Shown: piece by piece, positions 17,015 to 25,624 of the stretch
Position numbering within the stretch: position 1 is the stretch's first letter
Layout of the letters: each line of letters opens with the position of its first letter
From: Bdellovibrionales bacterium RIFOXYA1_FULL_36_14
GTDB taxonomy: Bacteria > Bdellovibrionota > Bacteriovoracia > Bacteriovoracales > Bacteriovoracaceae
Assembly: GCA_001769975.1 (NCBI GenBank)
Contig: MEPW01000005.1
Span: 1 to 56,693, forward strand
DNA length: 56,693 bases
Direction: 5' to 3'
Position numbers and translations under genes: made by a program
The notes under the pieces: model-generated
What the model was told of the DNA's origin: nothing
Databases searched by the model: none
Seen by the model: the letters and a program-made list of their open reading frames with translations, nothing else

Positions 17015-18238
17015 TTGAAAAAGATTTTTCTTTTACTGGCAGTAATTGGCCCTGGATTGATTACTGCCAATATTGATAACGACGCGGGAGGAATTGCCAC
17101 TTATTCTTTAACCGGTGCTCAAACCGGTTATCGTCTGCTGTGGGTACTTATTCCCATCACGGTCGCTTTAATCATGGTTCAAGAAATGTCAGCACGCATG
17201 GGCATAGCTTCTGGCAAGGGTTTAGCCGATTTGATTAGAGAACGGTTTGGACTCAAAATAACTTTCTACACTATTATATTTCTAGTCATAGCAGACCTTG
17301 GTAACACCATGGCTGAGTTTGCTGGAATTGCTTCGGCAGGGGAAATTTTTGGGATTTCCAAATATGTGACGGTTACCATTTGTTCGATATTTGTATGGTT
17401 ATTAATACTCAAAGGAAATTATAAAACGGTGGAGCGAGTTTTTCTAATTGGATGCGCTTTATATATTTCCTATGTAATATCAGGATTTATTATTGGTCCT
17501 TCTTTTACGGACATTGCTACAGCTATTTTCGCTCCTAATTTTAAAGAAATACAACGTAGTGATTTCCCCATAATTGTTGGTTTAATTGGCACTTCCATTA
17601 CCCCTTGGATGCAATTTTATATTCAATCAGCAGTAGTTGAAAAAGGACTAACGCCAAAAGATCTCACTCATTCTAAAATTGACGTAATCTTGGGTTGTAG
17701 CACCATGGTGACGGTTACTATATTTATTGTCATTTGTTGTGCAGCTACTTTGTTCAACTCTGGAATTATCATTAACAATGCCAAGGATGCGGCAATGGCA
17801 CTGGCCCCTTTAGCCGGTAAATATGCCTCGACTCTATTTGCCTTTGGATTATTTAATGCCTCAATTTTTGCGGCGGCACTTTTGCCTTTGGCCACTAGCT
17901 ATTATGTCTGCGAAGGAATGGGATGGGAGTCCGGGGTCGATAAAACATTTAAAGAAGCCCCTAACTTTTTTTCAATCTTTACCGGAATCATTGCGTTTAG
18001 CGCTCTTTTAATCCTTATGCCCGGAATTAATCTTTTTAGTATTCTTATTTGGTCGCAAATCATTAACGGCATCTTGATTCCAATTGTTCTATTATATATT
18101 ATTAAGCTATGTAACGATCCCGACGTCATGGGCGAATACACCAATACTCCTATATATAATCTGGTAAGTTACTTGATTGTTTTTCTAATGGTTGCCGCTA
18201 ATATTATTTTTATCTATTTTGAAATCAAGAAATTCTAA
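17015..18238 (+). CDS. Nramp-family divalent metal transporter, atypical metal site
   Basis: About eleven membrane helices over 407 residues. The Nramp fold is clear, but both ion-binding signatures differ from Mn/Fe transporters. In helix 1 the usual DPGN reads DAGG (residues 23-26, within IDNDAGGIATY). In helix 6 the MPH triad reads TPW (196-198, GTSITPW), so the metal-binding Met is Thr. Loss of that Met is known in Nramp-related Mg2+ transporters, which fits the neighbouring MgtE-N/CBS protein; the substrate is inferred. The start is uncertain: TTG 17015 is the only standard start codon but lacks a ribosome-binding site, while AGGGGA at 16966-16971 sits ahead of an in-frame ACG at 16976 that would add KDYISKLNFPPY. 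Confidence 0.88.
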   Translation: MKKIFLLLAVIGPGLITANIDNDAGGIATYSLTGAQTGYRLLWVLIPITVALIMVQEMSARMGIASGKGLADLIRERFGLKITFYTIIFLVIADLGNTMAEFAGIASAGEIFGISKYVTVTICSIFVWLLILKGNYKTVERVFLIGCALYISYVISGFIIGPSFTDIATAIFAPNFKEIQRSDFPIIVGLIGTSITPWMQFYIQSAVVEKGLTPKDLTHSKIDVILGCSTMVTVTIFIVICCAATLFNSGIIINNAKDAAMALAPLAGKYASTLFAFGLFNASIFAAALLPLATSYYVCEGMGWESGVDKTFKEAPNFFSIFTGIIAFSALLILMPGINLFSILIWSQIINGILIPIVLLYIIKLCNDPDVMGEYTNTPIYNLVSYLIVFLMVAANIIFIYFEIKKF

Positions 18239-18284
18239 ACTAACTTCCCCAAAGAAATTTTACAGACTACTTTTTAATTAATTA

Positions 18285-20453
18285 CTAGTTGGAAGACCGA
18301 GAACGCTGCTCAACTGCCTTGACTATCCCATCACAAATATCTATTTGATTATCCGCTCTAGGAAACCTAATCCTAAATTGCAAATCTTTGTAGTCAATAT
18401 CATCGTTGGGTACCGGAACATATTTAATCTCATATTCTTTTTTCATTTCATCCACTGAAAAAGCTATTGGACTAGTTGGAGCAATCGGGACGGATTCAAT
18501 TCGATCCTCTCCGAACATATGAAAGTAAATAGTTCCTTTAGCATTGCAATTACCACCACCAATTAGGTTAGCATATGAGGTTCTTGGCATGTGTTCGAAA
18601 GGTTTTACATCAATGCTCGCTACACCGTCAATAAAACGAACCTTCTTTACTAAATATTCGTGTTCGTTATCGTAAACGATTCTTACGGCCATTACCTCAC
18701 CTTCGGGAATTTTTAAATTTTCAATTTCACCAGTCAAAACTTTTGCCATATCATCATACAATTTTCCGTCTAAGTAGAGTCTGTATTTTATTTTGTCAAA
18801 ATTTTGATAATTTCCCAACCTTAAAACTCCTGATGAAGCCACTTTTCGCACGATTTGGTGTTGTTGGGCCATATCAAGAGATTTTTGCCTTTTTAAATAT
18901 TTTTCATGCCCGTACCAAGCCAGAGTAACACATAAACTTGCCACCAATATTTTAAACCATGCTCCAGATGAACTGTGACTAGTACTATTCCTTCCCGCAC
19001 CGCTGGTTTTGGTTCGAGTACTGCCTAGATTTTGCCTTACTCCAGTTCGAGTTTTAGCTTGATTCCTGACTCCTGTTAAAGTTCCACTTGATCTTTGCCC
19101 TAACTTGTTTTGGATCTTCACTTCTGGTACAGCATCTTTTTCAAATGATCCTACTAATACCCCATTAAGCCTATGATTAGTCCTGGTCCTTGTTTCTTCT
19201 GCTTTATTTTTATTAACATCTAGTCTATTAGCTCGAGACTTGCCACCTTCTATCTCAAGGGCCAAATCTTTTGAACTTCCATCTCCCTCACTATCTAAAT
19301 CTAGTTCGGTTCTCCTGGTTGAAGATTTGTTCGACGTGCGGTTCCCATTTTGATCGAGTTGCCCACTATCTTCTGACTCATCTTGTATAATTATAACATC
19401 ATCATCATAAATTTTATTTTTGGAGGCAAGTGGAACCCCTTTTTTCATTTCATCTAAAAAAGGTCGAATATCAATTTTTCCAAATTCTTTAAACCGATCT
19501 TGATCCTGTTTTATAACATCTTTAAAAAGTTCCTGGGAAAAATAAGAAAGATCTGTGGCATTGAATTCTGGATATTTCCCATATAGAAACTTGATCAAGG
19601 CCCGATTCATTTGATCAAGATTTTCGTATCGAAGCTCCCGATCTTTTTCAAGTGCTTTTAACACAATTTTATCTAAAGCTTTCGGTACATTGGGATTGAT
19701 TGAAGAGGGAGGTGGAACTTTACAAGCCTGGATTTTCTTTAAAACCGCCAGATCATTCTTGGCCGAGAATAATTTTCTCGAACAGAGCATTTCCCAAAGA
19801 GTAATACCCAAAGCGAATTGATCATATCTAGCATCAAGCTCAAGCCCATCGAGATATTCTGGAGCCAGATAAGATAGCTTCCCTTTAATTGTTCCTGCTT
19901 GAGTTTTATCTGAATTACTACTTGCTTTAGCTATACCAAAATCAATAATTTTTACCGCCCCATCATAAGTCAACATGATATTATGTGGTGATATGTCCCG
20001 ATGAATAATATTAGCACTCTCAGCGGTCAATTGATTTTTAAAAGTATGGGCATAATGTAACCCCTGACACGTTTGTGCTATAACATATACCGATACTTCA
20101 ACCGGAAATACATACCCTCTTTTTTTTAGTTTATCGAGATACTCTTTTAGATTTTTACCATTTATGTACTCCATAACTTGGTAGAGTTGATTATCTTCCA
20201 TACCATAATCAAACGTCTGGGTAATGTTGGGATGAATTAACCCAAAAGTGACCCTGATTTCATCAAGGAACATATTTCTAAAAGCCTCATCAGCGAAGTA
20301 TTGGGCCTGGATCATCTTTATGGCAACTATTTTATCGGCTTCTTCGCCAAGAAAACGTGCTCGACATATCTTGGCCATACCTCCATCAACAAAATGATCA
20401 AGTAGCAAGTACTTGCCAAAACGCTTTAGTATTAGTCCATCTCCAACTGTCAT
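18285..20453 (-). CDS. Membrane-anchored Ser/Thr protein kinase
   Basis: A PknB-like (Hanks-type) kinase of 722 residues. The kinase domain spans about 12-275: glycine loop VDGGMAKI, ATP-binding Lys46 in VAIKM, catalytic HRDISPHN (141-148), DFG at 161-163, and APEYLDG. A long low-complexity linker rich in Ser, Thr, Arg and Gly follows (about 355-500), then one membrane helix near 507-525 (WFKILVASLCVTLAWYG) and a C-terminal extracytoplasmic part of about 190 residues with a possible PEGA-like pattern. All catalytic residues are present, so it should be active. It lies alone on the minus strand, facing the Nramp gene. GGAGG stands about 11 bases before ATG 20453. It is a candidate for phosphorylating the FHA-GGDEF protein, as speculation. 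Confidence 0.92.
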   Translation of the reverse strand: MTVGDGLILKRFGKYLLLDHFVDGGMAKICRARFLGEEADKIVAIKMIQAQYFADEAFRNMFLDEIRVTFGLIHPNITQTFDYGMEDNQLYQVMEYINGKNLKEYLDKLKKRGYVFPVEVSVYVIAQTCQGLHYAHTFKNQLTAESANIIHRDISPHNIMLTYDGAVKIIDFGIAKASSNSDKTQAGTIKGKLSYLAPEYLDGLELDARYDQFALGITLWEMLCSRKLFSAKNDLAVLKKIQACKVPPPSSINPNVPKALDKIVLKALEKDRELRYENLDQMNRALIKFLYGKYPEFNATDLSYFSQELFKDVIKQDQDRFKEFGKIDIRPFLDEMKKGVPLASKNKIYDDDVIIIQDESEDSGQLDQNGNRTSNKSSTRRTELDLDSEGDGSSKDLALEIEGGKSRANRLDVNKNKAEETRTRTNHRLNGVLVGSFEKDAVPEVKIQNKLGQRSSGTLTGVRNQAKTRTGVRQNLGSTRTKTSGAGRNSTSHSSSGAWFKILVASLCVTLAWYGHEKYLKRQKSLDMAQQHQIVRKVASSGVLRLGNYQNFDKIKYRLYLDGKLYDDMAKVLTGEIENLKIPEGEVMAVRIVYDNEHEYLVKKVRFIDGVASIDVKPFEHMPRTSYANLIGGGNCNAKGTIYFHMFGEDRIESVPIAPTSPIAFSVDEMKKEYEIKYVPVPNDDIDYKDLQFRIRFPRADNQIDICDGIVKAVEQRSRSSN

Positions 20454-20557
20454 ATAATAAAGAACCTCCGTTCCTCTTTACCTGTTCGGAAAATATGCAA
20501 ACTTCTGTAGTATATTTTTTAAATTATGGAGCTAATAATTTAGCGTAATCATAGAAA

Positions 20558-21094
20558 TTAAATAATATTTACTGGAGTATAACCTGGAAATGAGATGATT
20601 AAGCTCGACTGATCTGACGAAGTCTTTCGACATGCCCCCCTGATTTTGTAATGTTCTAGCAATTCGTTCAAATAATCTGGATGCAGCTTCAAATTGTCTT
20701 TAAAGTGAGGAATTTCTATAACCTGATAGCCGGATTTTTTTAATTCTCTGACAAACATGCCGTCTGATAAACGAGTATCTGCCAAATGATAACTTAATAT
20801 TAAAACAAAGTGCTCACATTTCTGTATCTCACTTTTTTCAAAAGTCGAAAACCATTCAAAGAAAGGACTACTTGAATTGATTTCACTCGATAAAACATCA
20901 AACAACATACTTATTTCTTGAAACCAGGAAGTCCGCTTAAAAACCAAATTATCCGACCATTTTGTATTTTGATAACTTCCTTCACGAATAAAAAATTGGT
21001 TTTGATTGATTTGATTTTTGGTCGCACTACTGCATCCCAATAATAATAAACCGAGCATAAAAATTGACAAAAATATCTTATTTATAAAAATCAA
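20558..21094 (-). CDS. Hypothetical lipoprotein
   Basis: 178 residues, with a lipoprotein signal peptide MIFINKIFLSIFMLGLLLLG ending in a lipobox at Cys21 (LLGC-SS). Ser at +2 would favour the outer membrane. The mature part has no domain I recognise. A segment HFVLILSYHLADTRLSDGMF and the ending SSLIISFPGYTPVNII look like alternating alpha/beta structure, possibly SGNH-like or DUF-type, but the usual motifs are not visible. Its ATG overlaps the stop of the GYF-PilZ gene as ATGA, so the two are translated together. Confidence 0.75.
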   Translation of the reverse strand: MIFINKIFLSIFMLGLLLLGCSSATKNQINQNQFFIREGSYQNTKWSDNLVFKRTSWFQEISMLFDVLSSEINSSSPFFEWFSTFEKSEIQKCEHFVLILSYHLADTRLSDGMFVRELKKSGYQVIEIPHFKDNLKLHPDYLNELLEHYKIRGACRKTSSDQSSLIISFPGYTPVNII

Positions 21095-21993
21095 ATTCTC
21101 TCCAAGTAATTGTTAATGGCCCGGGTAGCCTCATCACTTAAATTTTTAAAAATAAGAGAAAACCCTTGTCCACCATTTAATAATCTCACAACTTTGGCAG
21201 AAGCTACAAAAGAATATTCTGAATTTTCAGGATGAACATTTAGTGAAATTATTTCACCGACTTTAACGGGCGATTTGGAAACCAATACTTGCAATCCACC
21301 GACAGAAATATCTCGGCAAATACCTTCAAATAATTTGGCATTATTATGAAAAAACATTTTTGCAACAAACGGCCGTCTCGACCCCACTCTCCGATCAATC
21401 TCTTCAATAACTGGGGGAACCATTTGAAAAATTTTGCTAAAAATTGGTAAATCTGCCAAAAAAATCCAATCCGTCATTCCTGGAGTAAAGATAAAAGTTT
21501 TGGCATTAACTCTATTTTCATCAAATAATTTTTTCAACATATTTAAAGAAAAAGGACCATATTCATTTTCTTCAGCCCCACGATCCATCCCAACTTTAAT
21601 GGTAAAGATTTGAGCATCATGGGATATTTGATTCCAATTTATTCCCATCGACTTGTCTTCGACAGTAGCGCTAGTGTTCACTTTTTTGATTTTATTTGTA
21701 TCCTCAAGTTCCAAATAATCAGAAACGTCCAGCGACTCTTTCAGTCCTGCAGTTTGATTTTCCTCTTCAAAAAAAGGAACTTCATCAAAATTATCCATCG
21801 GTGAGATGGGTGTCTCATTAAAATATTTATCAAGTTCCGCTACATCTTCGATGCGCTTCCAATCTTCAAAGCCCTTTTTCCATACATAGCTTTTTTCACC
21901 TAATTTTTTATCCCGAATATATTTTTCCAAAGTAGTATCATCTATCGGGCCAGCCTTATCGTTTTTTTCTACAAAATACCAAGTATTACCCAT
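21091..21993 (-). CDS. GYF_2-GYF_2-PilZ cyclic-di-GMP-binding protein
   Basis: A c-di-GMP receptor of 300 residues. Two GYF_2-type domains come first: residues about 3-52 (TWYFVEKNDKAGPIDD to GFEDWKRIEDV) and about 140-195 (EYGPFSLNMLKKLFDENRV to GMTDWIFLADL). The C-terminal PilZ domain from about 205 has the binding pattern RRVGSRRPF followed by CRDISVGGLQV, that is RxxxR and DxSxxG, both intact. I chose ATG 21993, with GGGAGA seven bases upstream, over an upstream frame that lacks a ribosome-binding site. It overlaps the lipoprotein gene by four bases. The partner bound by the GYF domains is unknown. Confidence 0.85.
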   Translation of the reverse strand: MGNTWYFVEKNDKAGPIDDTTLEKYIRDKKLGEKSYVWKKGFEDWKRIEDVAELDKYFNETPISPMDNFDEVPFFEEENQTAGLKESLDVSDYLELEDTNKIKKVNTSATVEDKSMGINWNQISHDAQIFTIKVGMDRGAEENEYGPFSLNMLKKLFDENRVNAKTFIFTPGMTDWIFLADLPIFSKIFQMVPPVIEEIDRRVGSRRPFVAKMFFHNNAKLFEGICRDISVGGLQVLVSKSPVKVGEIISLNVHPENSEYSFVASAKVVRLLNGGQGFSLIFKNLSDEATRAINNYLERI

Positions 21994-22150
21994 CGAAATT
22001 CTCCCAGGTAAGGATTCCTTCAATAAAAATTTATTTCATAATTTATTATAACCCATTGAAATTTGTTGAAGAAATAATGATATTTTTTTCCCCCTATTGG
22101 AAAATACTTGAGCAAATCAGCTGGCTTTTTAAATTCATTCAAACAGTACT

Positions 22151-22177
22151 TAAGCAAATTAATAAATAATCCGATAA
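22151..22177 (+). promoter_or_regulatory. FliA-like (sigma-28) promoter upstream of VWA-like lipoprotein
   Basis: TAAG (22151-22154) and TCCGATAA (22170-22177) are 15 bases apart, matching the FliA pattern at 3 of 4 and 7 of 8 positions. The transcript would begin near 22185, about 30 bases before the ATG at 22215. The -10 element is identical to that at 8043-8050. Confidence 0.55.
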
Positions 22178-22214
22178 TCTTACCGACTCGGTTTGTTAAA
22201 AATGAGGGATCTCT

Positions 22215-23660
22215 ATGAAATTTAAACCTTGGAAATGTATTCAATTTTTCATTTTAGTTCTAAGCCTTGCCTTGCTAGCGTCTTGCTCCAAGGAAATATT
22301 TGGAACTAAAAAGAGTAAATCATCCAGTAGTGCTCCCAGCATAAACACTTACACCTCTGATCAAATATGTTCCCAATACAGCGTAGTTAAACCTAAAGTG
22401 GATTTTTTGTTTTTATGGGACAACTCTGCTAGCCAGACCTACGTTGAACCGGCCCTTCGCAGTGGTTTTAATAATTTGGTTAATAGAATTTCTGCAGATT
22501 TTGACCACCACATCCTGATGGCACCCCTAATCAGGGACAATAATAGCCCCATAGATGTTAACTCATTTCTAGTATCCTATGATAACTTGGGACTGACTAG
22601 TAGTGCCCTCAATCGACAAGTGCCCTACTCTATCGCAGCTTCCAAGCTTGATCAAATTGTCTCTACCTTAAATGGTGGCAATCAGGAAAATGGTTTTTAT
22701 AGGGCCTACGAAATCATCAATAATAATCGTACCAACGGAATATTTAGACCTCATGCATATCTTATGATTGTGGTTATGAGTAACGGGGACGTAAGAACCT
22801 ACTTAAACGGCTATTGGGTTCACCCTTATAATATCACCACTGACAAAAACCGACTTCTCAATTTACAATCTACGCTTGGAAGTGAACAAATGCGTTTCAT
22901 GTCTCTGGTTTCCCACGCCTATGATGGGGTTCCCTCGGGTTTTAAAAGAGGTTATGCATACATGGATATGTCATCCCAGATCTACTATGATGCTGGACAA
23001 ATTTTTCGTCCCACCGATCAGCAGGGAAGAGAATACCCTGATAGTTACAACATAGCAGGTGCAGATTATAATCGTATTTTCGATGGAATCAATCAATCCA
23101 TTACCATGGTGACCGTTGCCCACCAGTATGACTATTGGCCTGTTGCTATCCAAAGCAATTTCGATCCGCAGACGCTTCGAGTGACTAAATACACCGCTGC
23201 AGGAAGTACTAATTTAACTCCGAACGATACCGCTAATGGCTTTGTTTATCTAGGATATCGAACGAATCAAAACACCAGATATTCCCCAACACCAGGCGAA
23301 CCCTATACTGGCAAGGTAGTGCGACTCTATGGCAATGCCAGAGTTAAATACCCCGATTGTGTGGTGGTAGCAGCGGATGAACCAGCCAGCTATTATGGCT
23401 ATTTTAAATTAACAGGAAAACCCAATGTAAGTACCATACAATGTACAAAAAATGGTGTAAACGTTACTCAAAGTACCACCAATGGTTGGGAATATATGGG
23501 ATACTTAACCAGTCAAAATGTAAAGATTGAAAGTCCCAGCGCACCTAACAATCCAGGGACTCCCGCAGATACCCAAACTGGTTACATGTTGAGACTTAGA
23601 GGAAGTGCTATCTACACGAACGGAGAAACCTTTCAGTGTTTCTTTGATCCAAGCACTTAA
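22215..23660 (+). CDS. VWA-like lipoprotein with C-terminal tandem repeats
   Basis: A 481-residue surface lipoprotein. The signal peptide ends in the lipobox LASC with Cys24, followed by a Ser/Lys-rich linker. A von Willebrand factor A-like domain starts about residue 60: KVDFLFLWDNSASQT contains the metal-coordinating MIDAS motif DxSxS as D69-N-S-A-S73, and MIVVMSNGD may be a later strand of the fold. After 335 two related units appear: NGFVYLGYRTNQN to VRLYGNARVKYPDC (about 341-382) and NGWEYMGYLTSQN to LRLRGSAIYTNGETFQC (about 423-475), each ending in Cys. The role may be adhesion or cell contact, an inference. GAGGGATCT precedes the ATG, and a FliA-like promoter lies upstream. Confidence 0.82.
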   Translation: MKFKPWKCIQFFILVLSLALLASCSKEIFGTKKSKSSSSAPSINTYTSDQICSQYSVVKPKVDFLFLWDNSASQTYVEPALRSGFNNLVNRISADFDHHILMAPLIRDNNSPIDVNSFLVSYDNLGLTSSALNRQVPYSIAASKLDQIVSTLNGGNQENGFYRAYEIINNNRTNGIFRPHAYLMIVVMSNGDVRTYLNGYWVHPYNITTDKNRLLNLQSTLGSEQMRFMSLVSHAYDGVPSGFKRGYAYMDMSSQIYYDAGQIFRPTDQQGREYPDSYNIAGADYNRIFDGINQSITMVTVAHQYDYWPVAIQSNFDPQTLRVTKYTAAGSTNLTPNDTANGFVYLGYRTNQNTRYSPTPGEPYTGKVVRLYGNARVKYPDCVVVAADEPASYYGYFKLTGKPNVSTIQCTKNGVNVTQSTTNGWEYMGYLTSQNVKIESPSAPNNPGTPADTQTGYMLRLRGSAIYTNGETFQCFFDPST

Positions 23661-24757
23661 ACTTTTGACTTAGCTTCATTCACCTTTTTTATTTTGTTAA
23701 CCATGACTATAATTGGAAAGTTTTCCCGGAGTTTTTGTATTTCTACATCACAAATCAGTTGATTATTATGTCCGACAATAATTTCTCCCACATACCCAGC
23801 TTCAATAGCATCTTTTAAATCCTCTTCATCTATCGGAATATTTCGATGTTTGAAATCTGCTAATATCTCCGAAAGATCGGCTTCAACTATTTTTTGAGTT
23901 GATCTTTCAGCATCCACTTGATCGTAAATTCTTTTTAGAAAACGTTCACATTTAGCCGAGATCATTAATTCATCATCTTCCCCAGCATGTCTTTGATTGT
24001 TAAAAAACTTCATCAAACTTTTAAAGTCTTCCAATTTGTTTATTCTAATCTCGTTTAAAAGTCCCTCTTTATCCTCTTTCAACTCAATCATCTCAAGTTC
24101 TCTAAAAAGATTCATCACTTCTTCAAATTTTATTTCCGGAAAATTATAGATATCAAACATATAAAATTTCAGCATATTCATATGGATTGCCATCTGCATA
24201 CCCTTGACTTCACCATGGGCTTTCGCTACTAAGTAGAAAGTCGAAAGGGCCCGCGCCACATCCAAATTAGTAAAAAATTTATAATTACTGACTTTGCCAT
24301 CCCTACCATAGCTAATGGAATTAGATTCCAAAGACTTTACGGTGTCGTTAGATTTTTTTAATCTTTTTACCAGCGTATTAACGATAGTTTTAAACCAAGG
24401 ATTCAGTTTATCCATTGCCTTGGAAAATGCCTCAAAAGAAATTTCAATGATCTCCGTATAAATAATAGCTTCCGCTGAACAACTTCTTTTTTTCGCAGCA
24501 TCATCGAAAAAAGCCATTTCACCGATGACTTCTCCAGCTCGCAAAATAGCCAGCTCCACAAATCCTCTGCCTTTAGGACGGAATAATCTAATTTGTCCTT
24601 TTTGAATAATAAACAAGGAACTCGCTAAATCATTCTCATGAAATAAATTTTCACCGGCCTGTAGTACTTTAATGCCCGATTTTTTAGCAGCATCGTTGCC
24701 ACCTGGACTGCTTTGGCTACTGGACATATTATTAGAATTTGAAACTGCTTGCACCAT
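23657..24757 (-). CDS. Cyclic-nucleotide-binding domain protein
   Basis: 366 residues. After a Ser/Asn-rich start, residues about 30-145 form a CRP-type cNMP-binding domain: GENLFHENDLASSLFIIQKG, IRLFRPKG, ILRAGEVIGEMAFFDDAAKK. The phosphate-binding cassette GEMAFFDDAAKKRS resembles the canonical GE(x)2-10-R-(S/T)A but has CS where SA or TA is usual, so nucleotide binding is not certain. The C-terminal 220 residues are mostly helical and unfamiliar, with no helix-turn-helix that I can see, so it is probably not a CRP-type transcription factor. It is convergent with the VWA lipoprotein, sharing the four bases TTAA. Confidence 0.82.
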   Translation of the reverse strand: MVQAVSNSNNMSSSQSSPGGNDAAKKSGIKVLQAGENLFHENDLASSLFIIQKGQIRLFRPKGRGFVELAILRAGEVIGEMAFFDDAAKKRSCSAEAIIYTEIIEISFEAFSKAMDKLNPWFKTIVNTLVKRLKKSNDTVKSLESNSISYGRDGKVSNYKFFTNLDVARALSTFYLVAKAHGEVKGMQMAIHMNMLKFYMFDIYNFPEIKFEEVMNLFRELEMIELKEDKEGLLNEIRINKLEDFKSLMKFFNNQRHAGEDDELMISAKCERFLKRIYDQVDAERSTQKIVEADLSEILADFKHRNIPIDEEDLKDAIEAGYVGEIIVGHNNQLICDVEIQKLRENFPIIVMVNKIKKVNEAKSKV

Positions 24758-24771
24758 ACTTAACCTTCAAT

Positions 24772-25095
24772 TCAAACTAATGAAAGATCTTTTAAAAACT
24801 CCCGCTGACGCTTCTCTGGGAATGCAAAATGAATTTGGCTAATTTGAGTAGGATTACCAAGTGAGTCACCAATAAACGGAGTTAACACACCCAGGGGATA
24901 ACACTTCCATTCACAAGATACCAACAACATTAATTTTATATCTTCAATGTTTTCAAATTCATTCACGTCAATACTTTCCTTTAAAATCAACGCATGATCA
25001 TCAACGGATTCAACTTTAAGTTTTTTTTCTCCATTATTTTTTTTTCGGTGTAAAAATATTTTTACCCGCAGATCATCAATTTTTCTGGCTCGCAT
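24772..25095 (-). CDS. Hypothetical small protein
   Basis: 107 residues from ATG 25095, chosen because AAGGAG lies five bases upstream; the frame extends to a GTG at 25110 that would contain the ribosome-binding site itself. The sequence alternates basic and acidic stretches (RKIDDLRVKIFLHRKKNNGE, DVNEFENIEDIKLML) in a strand-rich pattern. It might be a diverged PilZ-like barrel, but the RxxxR and DxSxxG residues are absent, so I leave it unnamed. It precedes the cNMP-binding gene by 14 bases on the same strand, and is probably cotranscribed. Confidence 0.6.
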   Translation of the reverse strand: MRARKIDDLRVKIFLHRKKNNGEKKLKVESVDDHALILKESIDVNEFENIEDIKLMLLVSCEWKCYPLGVLTPFIGDSLGNPTQISQIHFAFPEKRQREFLKDLSLV

Positions 25096-25162
25096 TCGCG
25101 CTCCTTGCACCTTCTTTTTTATTAGTGTAAATTACCTGAAATTTTTAAAAAAGAGGTAATTA

Positions 25163-25603
25163 ATGCTCGCGAGAAAAGAACAAAATTCATCAGGTAATCC
25201 CTTACCAGAGCTATGGATAAGTGAAGTATTGAAATTATTAAATACAGCTTATTCTACTCAACTAAAAGAAATGAATTACTTTTTAGAATTTTATGGGATT
25301 TCTTACCCTGACGAACTTTTTTTGGCAGTATCAGTTATTAATGCTAATAACCGTTCAATTTCTCCCACCTCCATGTGTTTATCAACTGACCTTACCCCTA
25401 AACAGGATGTGAAAAAAATCTTAAACACGTTAGTGGATACCCTCGGAATTCTCCTCGATAATTTTTTCAGTACGCCTGATTTTCAAGAATGGCAACCGAC
25501 CTGGCTTTCTGAAACTTTTAAAAAGACCAGCTTTTTCTACAAGATCACAAGAGAAGATATCTCGCTTACCATCGAAGCCAATAAACTGTTAGGTGATTGC
25601 TAA
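25163..25603 (+). CDS. Hypothetical cytoplasmic protein
   Basis: 146 residues, no recognised family. No signal peptide or membrane helix. The first half contains LPELWISEVLKLLNTAYSTQ and EMNYFLEFYGISYPDELFLA, the second DVKKILNTLVDTLGILLDNF; it looks largely helical with a central beta pair. AGAGG six bases before ATG 25163 supports translation. It is divergent from the gene at 25095 with only 67 bases between, so both promoters must sit there. Confidence 0.65.
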   Translation: MLARKEQNSSGNPLPELWISEVLKLLNTAYSTQLKEMNYFLEFYGISYPDELFLAVSVINANNRSISPTSMCLSTDLTPKQDVKKILNTLVDTLGILLDNFFSTPDFQEWQPTWLSETFKKTSFFYKITREDISLTIEANKLLGDC

Positions 25604-25624
25604 TTTTTTTCTGCGATAAATATT

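Noticed and set aside
22020-22244. Minus-strand open frame of 74 codons between the PilZ gene and the VWA lipoprotein
   Set aside because: No ribosome-binding site; it overlaps the FliA-like promoter and the start of the lipoprotein gene, and the sequence is low-complexity AT-derived (Phe, Tyr, Asn, Lys).
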